A DNA stretch of 16,043 nt. Source: CBFGTA01 sp965651595 (GTDB taxonomy: Bacteria > Actinomycetota > Actinomycetes > S36-B12 > UBA10799). A program made the position numbers and the translations under genes. Positions 7,545-15,516 of the stretch are shown here, one piece after another; the stretch's first letter is position 1; every line of letters begins with the position of its first letter. Under the pieces are notes generated by a model. That model saw only the letters and a list, made by a program, of their open reading frames with translations. It searched no databases and was not told the DNA's origin. Location of the stretch: contig CBFGTA010000053.1 in NCBI GenBank assembly GCA_965651595.1, positions 1 through 16,043 on the forward strand. Reading direction: 5' to 3'.

Positions 7545-8903
7545 ATGGGCGGTGACGACTTGTTCGCTGAGCGCTCCTCTGCGAATAAGGCCGGAGCATT
7601 CCACGAGCCCCTAGCGGCGCGGATGCGGCCCACGACCATCGATCAGTTTGCTGGCCAAGGCGACATCCTGCGCGAAACGTCACCGCTTTCGCGGTTCTTC
7701 CGATCGGGCCCACGGCAAACGCTTCCTTCACTGATTCTGTGGGGGCCGCCGGGAACCGGCAAGACCACCTTGGCGCGACTCGTGGTAAACCATGCAGACG
7801 CGGAACTCGTTCAACTCTCGGCCATCAACGCGGGAGTCAAGGATGTGCGATCAGCGATCGAGAAAGCCACGATCAATCGGGAACTGTATCAACGGGCGTC
7901 AGTACTGTTTATCGACGAGATTCACCGTTTCTCCACCACCCAGCAAGACGCACTATTGCCAGCAGTCGAACATGGCCACGTCAGTCTGATCGGGGCAACC
8001 ACCGAGAACCCTTCGTTTTGCCTGGTCCCAGCGTTGCTCAGTCGCTGTCTGCTCGTTCCCCTGTCCCGACTTTCCGACGCCGCCATCAACGGGCTAGTCG
8101 ACCGAGCACTACAAGCTCCCGAGGGATTGAACGGAACGTACGACGTGGATGCTCTCGCGAGCTCGGCCATCGTTCAACTGGCCGGGGGCGACGCCAGGCG
8201 AGCCCTCACAATCCTGGAGGCGGCCGCAGCCGGTGCCGCGGCCGACGACAGTGCACGGATTGATCGTTCGCACGTCGAAGCCGCCGCGGCCCACGCGGTG
8301 CCCCGCTACGACCGTCGCGGGGACGCCCACTACGACGTCATTAGCGCCTTCATCAAGTCCATCCGCGGCTCAGACCCGGATGCGGCGTTGCATTATTTGG
8401 CCCGCATGCTGGTCGCTGGCGAAGATCCCCGCTTCATTGCTCGTCGCCTCATCATCGCGGCCAGTGAAGACGTTGGGCTGGCCGATTCAACGGGCCTTTC
8501 AGTGGCGGTTGCCGCACTGCACGCCGTGAGCCACATCGGCATGCCGGAGGCTCGCATCACACTCGCCCACGCAACTGTGCACCTCGCCACGGCGCCCAAG
8601 TCCAACTCGGTGTATCGGGCAGTCGACATGGCGATCGCTGACGTGCACTCGGGACACATCGGTGACGTCCCTGGACCGCTGCGTGACGCGAGTGCGTCGG
8701 CGAGCCGATCGACTGGCGCTGGCAAGGGTTACGTCTACCCCCATGACGAACCGAGCGGTGTTGCCGCTGGCAACTACCGACCGGCCGGTCTGGAAGACGC
8801 GGTGTACTACGTTCCGACCCACCGAGGCTCCGAACGCGAGATCGCCCAGAACTATGACCGAATCCGCCAGATCGTGGGCCTGCCCGACCTCCCCCGCCCG
8901 TGA
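7545..8903 (+). CDS. rarA: Replication-associated recombination ATPase RarA (MgsA)
   Basis: AAA+ ATPase of the clamp-loader clade that acts at stalled or damaged replication forks and ssDNA-dsDNA junctions; the E. coli and yeast (Mgs1) relatives are tetrameric or oligomeric. The 452 residues match normal family length. Walker A is GPPGTGKTT at 67-75, Walker B is VLFIDEIHRF at 120-129, sensor 1 is GATTENPSF at 150-158, and a likely arginine finger is R167 in LLSRC. The family C-terminal tetramerisation region includes DPDAALHYLARML and HLATAPKSN. There is no N-terminal zinc finger. The ATG at 7545 is preceded by a leaderless-type -10 element and not by a ribosome site. It lies 33 bases after aspS, so read-through is also possible. 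Confidence 0.95.
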   Translation: MGGDDLFAERSSANKAGAFHEPLAARMRPTTIDQFAGQGDILRETSPLSRFFRSGPRQTLPSLILWGPPGTGKTTLARLVVNHADAELVQLSAINAGVKDVRSAIEKATINRELYQRASVLFIDEIHRFSTTQQDALLPAVEHGHVSLIGATTENPSFCLVPALLSRCLLVPLSRLSDAAINGLVDRALQAPEGLNGTYDVDALASSAIVQLAGGDARRALTILEAAAAGAAADDSARIDRSHVEAAAAHAVPRYDRRGDAHYDVISAFIKSIRGSDPDAALHYLARMLVAGEDPRFIARRLIIAASEDVGLADSTGLSVAVAALHAVSHIGMPEARITLAHATVHLATAPKSNSVYRAVDMAIADVHSGHIGDVPGPLRDASASASRSTGAGKGYVYPHDEPSGVAAGNYRPAGLEDAVYYVPTHRGSEREIAQNYDRIRQIVGLPDLPRP

Positions 8904-8973
8904 AGGATGCGGCAGGCCCCACGGTCGGTCCGACACCGCTCGTGCCGATTGCTCCTGGCCAGAGGGCCCGTGT

Positions 8974-9002
8974 TTGTGGTTGAGTTGAGGGGGGCATACC
9001 GT
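8974..9002 (+). promoter_or_regulatory. Promoter of the small membrane protein gene
   Basis: TTGTGG at 8974-8979 and TACCGT at 8997-9002 are separated by exactly 17 bases, matching the housekeeping sigma-factor pattern. A start near 9009 would leave a leader of about 34 bases containing GGAGGA at 9029-9034. It lies in the 139-base gap after rarA and suggests that a new transcription unit begins here. Confidence 0.5.
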
Positions 9003-9042
9003 GAAAACGGAAACGGATCTCTAGTAGCGGAGGACGGTCGTC

Positions 9043-9429
9043 ATGGGTCGAGCACTGTGGTTTACAGCCGGGGCTGTCGGTGGAATCCTGGTCTATCGCC
9101 GTGGTCAACGAGGCTGGAACAACGCCAAGGCCCGTGGCGTGGTGGGAAATCTGCAAGCTTCCACGGAGGCTGTTGCGTCGATCGCCCACGGAGCCAACCG
9201 ATTGCTCGGTGGGCGCACCGGAGCACCCGAGACGTCCAATCCGGCATTAACCGCCCCCACTATTGGTTCGCACCAGCCCGCTGCGGCCCAGGTGATCAAC
9301 TTGCGGTCGAGCCGATTCGATTCCGCCACTGCGAGGCCAGTTCGGCGGCAGCCAGCCACAGCCCGAAGGCTCCCCGGACGGGGCCCCCGCCCGGTCACCG
9401 TCGACGTTCGCACCCACCGATCGAGTTAG
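9043..9429 (+). CDS. Small membrane-anchored protein, DUF6167-like, function unknown
   Basis: A 128-residue protein with one short hydrophobic segment at 4-18 (ALWFTAGAVGGILVY) followed by a positive cluster (RRGQRG). By the positive-inside rule this places the rest in the cytoplasm. The C-terminal 50 residues are rich in Arg, Pro and Ser and probably disordered. The ATG at 9043 has GGAGGA eight bases upstream. Streptomyces carries a short protein with a similar FTTGAAAG-type N-terminus just before alaS, after a DUF948 gene; position and N-terminus suggest this is its counterpart, though the long basic tail is not something I recognise. No DUF948 gene is present here. The function is unknown, and the family assignment is from memory of context rather than a search. 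Confidence 0.75.
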   Translation: MGRALWFTAGAVGGILVYRRGQRGWNNAKARGVVGNLQASTEAVASIAHGANRLLGGRTGAPETSNPALTAPTIGSHQPAAAQVINLRSSRFDSATARPVRRQPATARRLPGRGPRPVTVDVRTHRSS

Positions 9430-9512
9430 AACCGTCCGGGTGGGTCGCGCGAGTCGGGTTGGCTGATTGGTACGAAGTCTCTGCCGATCGCAACTGTCAT
9501 TTGGGGTGCTCC

Positions 9513-9518
9513 TACACT
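9513..9518 (+). promoter_or_regulatory. Possible -10 element of an alaS promoter
   Basis: TACACT fits the -10 consensus, but no good -35 stands 16-18 bases upstream. Transcription would start near 9525 and give a leader of about 90 bases. The rest of the 185-base gap holds no gene I can support. Confidence 0.3.
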
Positions 9519-9575
9519 CGGAGCGACTAGCCATATGGCGACAGTAAGGACCGACCGCGATGGCAAGGCGGCCGC

Positions 9576-9596
9576 AGTCGTCGCCGCACCACGACT
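9576..9596 (+). repeat. Six-base-pair hairpin in the alaS leader
   Basis: AGTCGT at 9576-9581 pairs exactly with ACGACT at 9591-9596 around a nine-base loop. It ends one base before the likely alaS ribosome site GAGAGG at 9598-9603, so it could affect access to that site. The stem is short and its role is unproven. Confidence 0.3.
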
Positions 9597-9614
9597 CGAG
9601 AGGCAATCACGCAC

Positions 9615-12281
9615 ATGGATTCGGCGGAAATTCGACGACGATTTCTGAACTACTTCGCTGCCCGCGATCACGCCGTGGTGGAGTCTGCCCCGCTGCCAAT
9701 CGACGACGCCACCTTGCTGTTCGTGAACGCCGGAATGGTCCCGTTCAAGCCGTACTTCCTCGGTGAGCAGTCCGCCCCGTGGAAGCGAGCAACGTCGGTA
9801 CAGAAGTGCATCCGGACCCTGGACATTGACGAGGTCGGCAAGACAACCCGGCATGCGTCGTTCTTCCAGATGTGCGGCAACTTCTCGTTCGGTGACTACT
9901 TCAAAGAGCAGGCCATCCCCTACGCCTGGGAGCTCCTCACGACTGCGGTCGCCGACGGTGGCTACGGTCTGGATCCGGATCGGCTGTGGGCGACGGTGTA
10001 TCACGATGACGACGAGAGCGAACGGATCTGGCGCGAGACCACCGGTATGCCAGCCGAGCGCATCCAACGACGAGGCATGGCCGACAACTTCTGGTCGATG
10101 GGCGTGCCCGGCCCGTGTGGGCCGTGTTCGGAAATCTACTACGACCGGGGAGACAGCTACGGTCAGCCCGGCGGCCCGATCGTCGATGAAGATCGGTACC
10201 TCGAAGTGTGGAACCTAGTGTTCATGCAGTCTGAGCGAGGGCCCGGTTCCGGCAAGGACGACTTCCCGATCGTTGGTGATCTGCCCGCGAAGAACATTGA
10301 TACCGGAGCCGGGCTCGAAAGACTCGCTGCCATCTTGCAAGGCGTCGACAACATTTACGAGATTGACACCACCCGGAAGGTCTTGGACACCGCAACTGAG
10401 TTAACCGGTAAGGCCTATGGGGACGACGATCGCGACGATATCGACCTGCGGGTCGTGGCCGACCACAGTCGAACGTGTGTGTTTCTCATCCACGACGGGG
10501 TGACACCTGGCAACGAAGGTCGCGGGTACGTTCTGCGGCGACTGTTGCGCCGAGTGGTGAGTAAAATGCACGCACTCGGATCCCGTGAACCAGTGATGAG
10601 CGTCCTGGTCTGCAGTGTGATCTCGGCCATGGCACCCCAGTACCCGGAATTGTTGACTGATCAGGACCGGATCGTTGGGGTTGCCGAAGCTGAGGAGGCC
10701 GCATTCTTGCGGACACTCAAAGGTGGCAATCGCCTGCTTCGATCGGTTATCTCAGAGGCCAGGCAGGCGGGTCAGACGTCCGTCAGCGGCGAACAAGCGT
10801 TCGTTCTCCACGACCGTCACGGGTTCCCGATCGATCTGACCCTAGAAATTGCCCAAGATGCGGGCCTCACTGTCGATCAAGCTGGGTTCACGGAACTCAT
10901 GCGAGCCCAGAAGGAGCGCGCCCGGGCGGACGCGGCGCAGAAGAAGGCCGGACTAGCGGACACGGGGGCTCTCAGGGGCGTTTTGGACGCCTTCGGAGCG
11001 ACCGATTGGGTTGCCTACGAGACCCTCACCGCCGAGGCCAGGGTGCTGGCGATTCTGCGCGACGGGGAATCAGTCTCGGCCCTGCGAGAAGGTGAAGTCG
11101 GCGTTGTCGTTCTCGACCGGACACCTTTCTACGCCGAGTCGGGCGGGCAACATGCTGATGCGGGCCACATCACCTCTGCGACATCCGCCTGCGAGGTCGT
11201 GGACGTGCAGCGGCCCGTCAAGGCGCTAGTGGCTCACACGGTGCGCGTGGTATCGGGAGAACTCGTGATCGACGACCACGTTCATGCCGAAGTGGATGCG
11301 GACTGGCGTCGAGACGCCCGGCAGGCCCACTCGGGCACGCACGTGGTCCACGCGGCATTGCGTGAGGTCCTCGGGCCCAACGCCTTGCAGGCCGGTTCCT
11401 TCAACCGCCCCGGCTATCTGCGGCTGGACTTCAGTTGGGGTCAAGGGCTGACGGGCGAGAACCGCCGAGACATCGAAGACGTCTCGAATCGGGCGATCCG
11501 CGATGATTTGGCAGTTCGAGTCGACTACATGAGTCTCGCGAAGGCTCGCGAACAGGGTGCGTTGGCGTTGTTCGGCGAGACGTACGGCGAGACTGTCCGG
11601 GTCGTCGAAATTGGTGGCCCGTGGTCGCGGGAACTGTGCGGTGGCACCCACGTGGAGCGGTCATCTCAGATCGGCCCGGTCGCGGTCACCGCCGAGTCGT
11701 CCATTGGGTCGGGACTTCGTCGGATTGAGGCCGTTGTGGGATTCGACGCTTTCGGGTACCTGGCACGCGAACGCGATCTCGTCAGTCAGTTGAGCGCGAT
11801 GCTGAACGTGAAACCCGATGAACTGCCCTCCCGGGTGGAAGCCTTGGTGCGACGCCTGAAGTCTGCGGAACTGCACATGCAGAAGGTAGAAGCCGCCCGC
11901 GCTGCCGGGGAGTTGGAACGGCTCATGCGCAACCCCGAGCTCGTCGCGGGCGTCGGGGTTCACTGTGTGGAAGCGCCGACGGGCACTTCCGCGAAAGAAC
12001 TGCGCGAGTTTCTGACCCGGTGGCGCGACGAAGGCAGTGATCCCCAAGTTGCCGTCGTGGCGAGCACCGACGGCACCAAAGTGGCGGTCATGGTCGCGGT
12101 CAACCGGCAGGCCGAAGCCCAGGGATTCCAGGCCGGACGCCTGATCGGCCCGATTCTGGCACCGTTGGGTGGCCGCGGAGGTGGTAAGGCAGGTATGGCC
12201 CAGGGTGGCGGAACAGAACCTGAGCGGATTCCCGAAGCGTTCGCGGCAGCCCGCGGTGCTGTGGCCGCAGTCGATCGGTGA
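9615..12281 (+). CDS. alaS: Alanyl-tRNA synthetase
   Basis: Charges tRNA-Ala and clears mischarged Ser/Gly-tRNA-Ala. The 888 residues are full length. The class II catalytic core fills about 1-250, with the ASFFQMCGNFSFGDYFK stretch at 81-97 and GPCGPCSEIYYD at 166-177; the tRNA-recognition region follows with PGNEGRGYVLRR at 298-309. The editing domain carries its metal site as HSGTH (H572, H576) and CGGTH (C675, H679). The C-Ala domain ends with the glycine-rich GGRGGGKAGMAQGGG stretch near 862-876. The ATG at 9615 has GAGAGG at 9598-9603, slightly far. It opens a probable operon with ruvX, mltG, aroE and the A24 peptidase gene. No key residue is missing. Confidence 0.97.
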   Translation: MDSAEIRRRFLNYFAARDHAVVESAPLPIDDATLLFVNAGMVPFKPYFLGEQSAPWKRATSVQKCIRTLDIDEVGKTTRHASFFQMCGNFSFGDYFKEQAIPYAWELLTTAVADGGYGLDPDRLWATVYHDDDESERIWRETTGMPAERIQRRGMADNFWSMGVPGPCGPCSEIYYDRGDSYGQPGGPIVDEDRYLEVWNLVFMQSERGPGSGKDDFPIVGDLPAKNIDTGAGLERLAAILQGVDNIYEIDTTRKVLDTATELTGKAYGDDDRDDIDLRVVADHSRTCVFLIHDGVTPGNEGRGYVLRRLLRRVVSKMHALGSREPVMSVLVCSVISAMAPQYPELLTDQDRIVGVAEAEEAAFLRTLKGGNRLLRSVISEARQAGQTSVSGEQAFVLHDRHGFPIDLTLEIAQDAGLTVDQAGFTELMRAQKERARADAAQKKAGLADTGALRGVLDAFGATDWVAYETLTAEARVLAILRDGESVSALREGEVGVVVLDRTPFYAESGGQHADAGHITSATSACEVVDVQRPVKALVAHTVRVVSGELVIDDHVHAEVDADWRRDARQAHSGTHVVHAALREVLGPNALQAGSFNRPGYLRLDFSWGQGLTGENRRDIEDVSNRAIRDDLAVRVDYMSLAKAREQGALALFGETYGETVRVVEIGGPWSRELCGGTHVERSSQIGPVAVTAESSIGSGLRRIEAVVGFDAFGYLARERDLVSQLSAMLNVKPDELPSRVEALVRRLKSAELHMQKVEAARAAGELERLMRNPELVAGVGVHCVEAPTGTSAKELREFLTRWRDEGSDPQVAVVASTDGTKVAVMVAVNRQAEAQGFQAGRLIGPILAPLGGRGGGKAGMAQGGGTEPERIPEAFAAARGAVAAVDR

Positions 12282-12311
12282 GGGACGTTCGAACACGGTG
12301 AGGTCCATGAG

Positions 12312-12767
12312 ATGAGGCATGGAGTGCGTCTGGGACTTGATGTGGGGCAGGCCCGCATCGGGGTGGCGGCCTGCGATCCGGCGGGCACGATTGCCTTTCC
12401 CGTCGCGACTATCGCTGCTCGCAACAACCGCGAGTTGGAAGTTGTGAAACTGATCCGTGAATACGAGCCGATTGAAGTCCTGATCGGACATCCCGTCACG
12501 TTGGCCGGTCGGGGGAGCGCCTCAACGGCGGCTGCCATGGACTTCGCTGAAGTCTTGGCTCGCAATCCCGAGTCGCCGACTGTCCGTCTCATCGATGAGA
12601 GATTGTCGACTGTTCAGGCCCAACGGCGGCTGCACGAATCGGGGAAATCATCCAAGAAATCGCGTCAGGTGATTGACCAGGCCGCTGCAGTCGTTATCGT
12701 GCAGACTGCGCTCGATGAAGAACGGACGACCGGTACGCCGCCAGGAAGGATCGTGGAAATCGCATGA
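12312..12767 (+). CDS. ruvX: RuvX/YqgF-family RNase H-fold nuclease
   Basis: A 151-residue RNase H-like protein. E. coli YqgF is linked to 16S rRNA 5'-end maturation, and the M. tuberculosis homologue has Holliday-junction resolvase activity, so both roles are possible. The acidic catalytic positions are visible: D10 in LGLDVGQARIGVA, E96 in LIDERLSTVQA and D122 in QVIDQAAAVVI. The usual GLP turn reads GHP at 59-61, a mild change. The ATG at 12312 is preceded by GTGAGG at 12297-12302. It follows alaS by 30 bases and overlaps mltG by four bases (ATGA), so translation of the two is probably coupled. The alaS-ruvX-mltG order is widespread in Actinomycetota. Confidence 0.94.
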   Translation: MRHGVRLGLDVGQARIGVAACDPAGTIAFPVATIAARNNRELEVVKLIREYEPIEVLIGHPVTLAGRGSASTAAAMDFAEVLARNPESPTVRLIDERLSTVQAQRRLHESGKSSKKSRQVIDQAAAVVIVQTALDEERTTGTPPGRIVEIA

Positions 12768-13888
12768 GTGACGTTGGGCTCAACCTGTCCAACCCAGCGC
12801 CGACCGAGCCGGCCAACGGCGGCCGGTCGGCGGTGACGTTGCTAATTGTGGCGGTGATCGTTATCGCGATCGTTGGAGCGATCGGCTACGTCGTGTGGCG
12901 ACAGTTCGCGTCCGGCCCGGACTATCCAGGTCCCGGTGTGGGTGCGGTCACCGTGCAGGTCAAGCCCGGGGACTCCATCACCGCGATCGGCACCACACTA
13001 GAAGCCGAAGACGTCGTCGCCTCCGAGTCGGCGTTCGTGTCGGTCGCAAGTGGCGATCCTCGGGCGCGAGGCATCCAAGCCGGCTACTACGAGATGCGTC
13101 AACAGATGAGTGCCCAAGGCGCACTCGACATCTTGGTGGATCCCCCGAATCGGGTGGCGTTGAGAGTGACGGTCCCCGAAGGAATGCGAGCCACCGCAAT
13201 TGCTGCCTTACTCGCTGCCGAGACGGGCATCGAGCAGTCGTCATTGGAGAAACACATGAAGGACCCCGAAGGTTTGGGATTACCGGACTACGCCGACGGC
13301 GATGTTGAAGGGTTCCTGTTCCCGGCCACCTACGAGGTCGAACCGGGGGCAACCGCACAGTCCGTCTTGCGCATGATGGTGACTGCCTACAAGCAGACAG
13401 TCGCCGAACTAAACATGGAAGAGCGGGCGGCAGAACTCGGCTACACGCCGTATCAGATCTTGACGATCGCGAGCCTTGTCCAGGCCGAGGGACTCGAAGC
13501 CGACTTCGGGAAGATCGCTCGAGTGATCGAGAATCGCCTCGACTGCACCCTCCCAGCTTGCAACGAGATTCCCCCTGTGACGGATCGCGTGAAGAGACTC
13601 CAGTTCGATTCGACGATCAACTACGCCAAGGACTCGAACATCTTGGACTTGTCGGCGCAAGACCTCGGTGAGGACGGCCCCTACAACACGCACCTCAATG
13701 CGGGACTGCCACCGACCCCCATCAATAATCCGGGAGCGGCTGCTATCCGGGCCGCACTCAATCCCACCCCCGGTAGCTGGTTGTTCTTCGTCGCAGATTC
13801 CGGCGTCGGGTTCTCCCAGTTCTCCGACAACTTGGCGCAACACGATCAGGCAGTGGCAGAGTGGAATCGTTTACGCGCGAACAGCTAG
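12764..13888 (+). CDS. mltG: Endolytic murein transglycosylase MltG (YceG-like)
   Basis: Cuts nascent glycan strands to end peptidoglycan polymerisation. The 374 residues comprise a short cytoplasmic N-terminus, one membrane helix at about 23-46, and an extracytoplasmic part with a LysM-like subdomain (about 62-130) and the YceG catalytic domain (about 185-374). The conserved block ILTIASLVQAEG at 232-243 includes E242, the likely catalytic-region glutamate where E. coli has ASIVEKE; YNTH at 307-310, GLPPTPINNPG at 314-324 and LFFVAD at 340-345 are further family marks. The only two cysteines, C261 and C266, sit in an apparent insertion between NRL and LQFDSTINYA. It overlaps ruvX by four bases, and the aroE start lies eight bases after its stop. 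Confidence 0.93.
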   Translation: MSDVGLNLSNPAPTEPANGGRSAVTLLIVAVIVIAIVGAIGYVVWRQFASGPDYPGPGVGAVTVQVKPGDSITAIGTTLEAEDVVASESAFVSVASGDPRARGIQAGYYEMRQQMSAQGALDILVDPPNRVALRVTVPEGMRATAIAALLAAETGIEQSSLEKHMKDPEGLGLPDYADGDVEGFLFPATYEVEPGATAQSVLRMMVTAYKQTVAELNMEERAAELGYTPYQILTIASLVQAEGLEADFGKIARVIENRLDCTLPACNEIPPVTDRVKRLQFDSTINYAKDSNILDLSAQDLGEDGPYNTHLNAGLPPTPINNPGAAAIRAALNPTPGSWLFFVADSGVGFSQFSDNLAQHDQAVAEWNRLRANS

Positions 13889-13896
13889 GACCCGAG

Positions 13897-14760
13897 GTGC
13901 CGGGGCCGAGCCGAACGCAGGTCCGCGCGGCCGTGATCGGCCATCCCGTTGCCCATTCGCTGTCCCCAGTGATGCATCGAGCGGCCTACCGGCAGCTTGA
14001 TTTGCCGTACCAGTATGACTTTCTGGACATTGGGTCAGAAGATGTCGAGGCGTTCTTGCAGGACCTTGACACCACCTGGCTGGGTCTGTCTGTGACGATG
14101 CCGCACAAGGTGGCCGCCCAGCGGGCAAGCCACTGGCGATCAAACCTGGTCGAACAGACTGAAGCTGCCAACACCGTCGTTGTCCGCGAAGGACTGCTGT
14201 ATGCGTTCAACACCGATGTGGCCGGAATTTGTTGGGCACTGCTCCGACACACTGGGGCCGCATCCAAGATCTACACTGTGACGATCATCGGTTCCGGTGC
14301 AACGGCACGCTCAGCGACTGCGGCTGCTGTAGCGCTTGGAGCCGCGCGCATTCAGTTGACTGCCCGCCGGGAACAGGCCGCCGGGGAGTGCGCCGGGCAG
14401 ATGCAAACGGTCGCTGGCCAGTGCGAGATCCTGGACTGGAACGACCACTGCGGCATCCTGGATGCCGATGTGGTGATATCGACTCTGCCCGCTGGAGCCG
14501 CGAACAAGTTCGCCCCCGACGTTCCCGACAGCCCCGGGATGCTCCTCGACGTTGCCTACCATCCGTGGCCGAGCCGACTGGCGCAAGCTTGGACGAACGC
14601 TGGCGGACTGGTGGCGTCAGGGCGAGAAATGTTAGCCGGTCAGGCCGCGGAGCAAGTACGCCTGATGACAGGCCTGGAAGCCGATGCCGAAGTCATGCTG
14701 GCGGCGGCCGAGAACGTGATCCACAGGGAAGACTCCGACGCAGACACTCACCGGCGATGA
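13897..14760 (+). CDS. aroE: Shikimate dehydrogenase
   Basis: Reduces 3-dehydroshikimate to shikimate with NADPH in chorismate synthesis. From the GTG at 13897 the protein has 287 residues. The substrate domain shows HSLSPVMH at 20-27, the catalytic K71 in VTMPHKVAA and D107 in FNTDVAG, with N92 in AANTV. The cofactor domain has the GSGATAR dinucleotide loop at 132-138 and STLPAGAANKFAP at 195-207; GREMLAGQAAEQ at 242-253 is the C-terminal signature. I chose 13897 because AGGA at 13887-13890 lies six bases upstream and similarity starts just after; a GTG at 13861 in the same frame would overlap mltG by 28 bases and has a poorer ribosome site. It ends immediately before the peptidase gene. Confidence 0.93.
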   Translation: MPGPSRTQVRAAVIGHPVAHSLSPVMHRAAYRQLDLPYQYDFLDIGSEDVEAFLQDLDTTWLGLSVTMPHKVAAQRASHWRSNLVEQTEAANTVVVREGLLYAFNTDVAGICWALLRHTGAASKIYTVTIIGSGATARSATAAAVALGAARIQLTARREQAAGECAGQMQTVAGQCEILDWNDHCGILDADVVISTLPAGAANKFAPDVPDSPGMLLDVAYHPWPSRLAQAWTNAGGLVASGREMLAGQAAEQVRLMTGLEADAEVMLAAAENVIHREDSDADTHRR

Positions 14761-15447
14761 TTGACTACAGTGGCGCAGATGGTCACGTCTGCTGAGCAAT
14801 GGACAGCGCTCCTGATTGTTGCGGGGTTCGCAGTCGTCGTGGGTGCAACGTCACCGTGGTGGGCCCGGCAGTACGTGGGCACGCCCCTGAGTGCACCGCC
14901 CATCCTTTTCGGCGTAGGCAGTGGGGCCGTCGCCTTGATGCTGTTCCTGTCGGCCGAGTCGCTCACTGCAGCGATCGCCGGTGGAATCATCGGCGCCGTA
15001 GGTGTTCCTCTTGCTGCAATTGACGGGAAGTACCATCGCCTGCCAGATGCTGTCACGGGTCCACTGTTCGCCGTCGTTTTCCTCGTGGTGTTGGTCGGGT
15101 GCGCGGTAATGGGCGATTGGGGCGGGCTACTGCGGGCCGTGGTGGGAGCGGTCGTGCTCGGCGTGTTCTACTTCCTGCTGGCTTTCTTCTACCCGGCCGG
15201 AATGGGTCTGGGCGATGTCAAACTGGCCCCTACGCTCGGTCTGGTCTTGGGATACGTAGGCATTCCCCTCGTGATCTTGGGTACTTTTGTTCCCTTCTTC
15301 CTGGCAGCCATCTTCAGCATCGTTCTTATCGTCCTCCGAAGGGCCGGGGCCAAGACAGCTATCGCTTTCGGGCCGTTCATGATTGCCGGTACGGCAGTGA
15401 CTCTCATCCTCGGGCCAGCCATCGTCGACTGGTACCTGGGCGTGTAA
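14761..15447 (+). CDS. A24-family prepilin-type peptidase, membrane-embedded
   Basis: A 228-residue membrane aspartyl protease of the type that removes leader peptides from type IV pilin-like precursors. The two expected catalytic aspartates are D88 in AAIDGKYHRLPDA and D152 in GMGLGDVKLAP. Several hydrophobic stretches are visible, roughly at 13-30, 46-64, 66-86, 100-116, 124-144, 156-173, 175-192 and 200-221. The cysteine-rich N-terminal methyltransferase domain of two-domain PilD enzymes is absent, as in many actinobacterial A24A proteins. The TTG start follows the aroE stop with no gap; GTG at 14770 and ATG at 14779 are alternatives, and none has a strong ribosome site, which fits coupling to aroE. 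Mycobacterium and Streptomyces carry a similar gene next to aroE. No pilin gene is in the window, so its substrate is unknown. Confidence 0.85.
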   Translation: MTTVAQMVTSAEQWTALLIVAGFAVVVGATSPWWARQYVGTPLSAPPILFGVGSGAVALMLFLSAESLTAAIAGGIIGAVGVPLAAIDGKYHRLPDAVTGPLFAVVFLVVLVGCAVMGDWGGLLRAVVGAVVLGVFYFLLAFFYPAGMGLGDVKLAPTLGLVLGYVGIPLVILGTFVPFFLAAIFSIVLIVLRRAGAKTAIAFGPFMIAGTAVTLILGPAIVDWYLGV

Positions 15448-15516
15448 GCGGCGGTCAACAATCGACCACCGGAGAGGTCTTATCGGGTGCGCCGACTGTC
15501 GTGACAAGATGGAGCC

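Noticed and set aside
8959..8970. GGCC-AGAG-GGCC as a rarA terminator
   Set aside because: The stem is four base pairs and no T-run follows.
8557..9189. Long minus-strand frame over the end of rarA, and a similar one at 9426-10067 over alaS
   Set aside because: They mirror real plus-strand genes in high-GC DNA, have no recognisable protein content and no ribosome site.
9545..9560. T-box-like sequence AAGGACCGACCGCG in the alaS leader
   Set aside because: Only the ACCGCG half fits the T-box core; there is no Stem I, specifier loop or terminator.
9560..9766. 68-codon frame starting in the alaS leader and overlapping alaS
   Set aside because: An AAGGA lies upstream, but most of the frame overlaps alaS in another frame where codon bias favours alaS, and there is no alanine run as expected of an attenuator peptide.
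14756..14794. ATG overlapping the aroE stop (ATGA) giving a 12-residue peptide
   Set aside because: It ends at once in a frame different from the peptidase; the peptidase itself starts at 14761 or slightly later.
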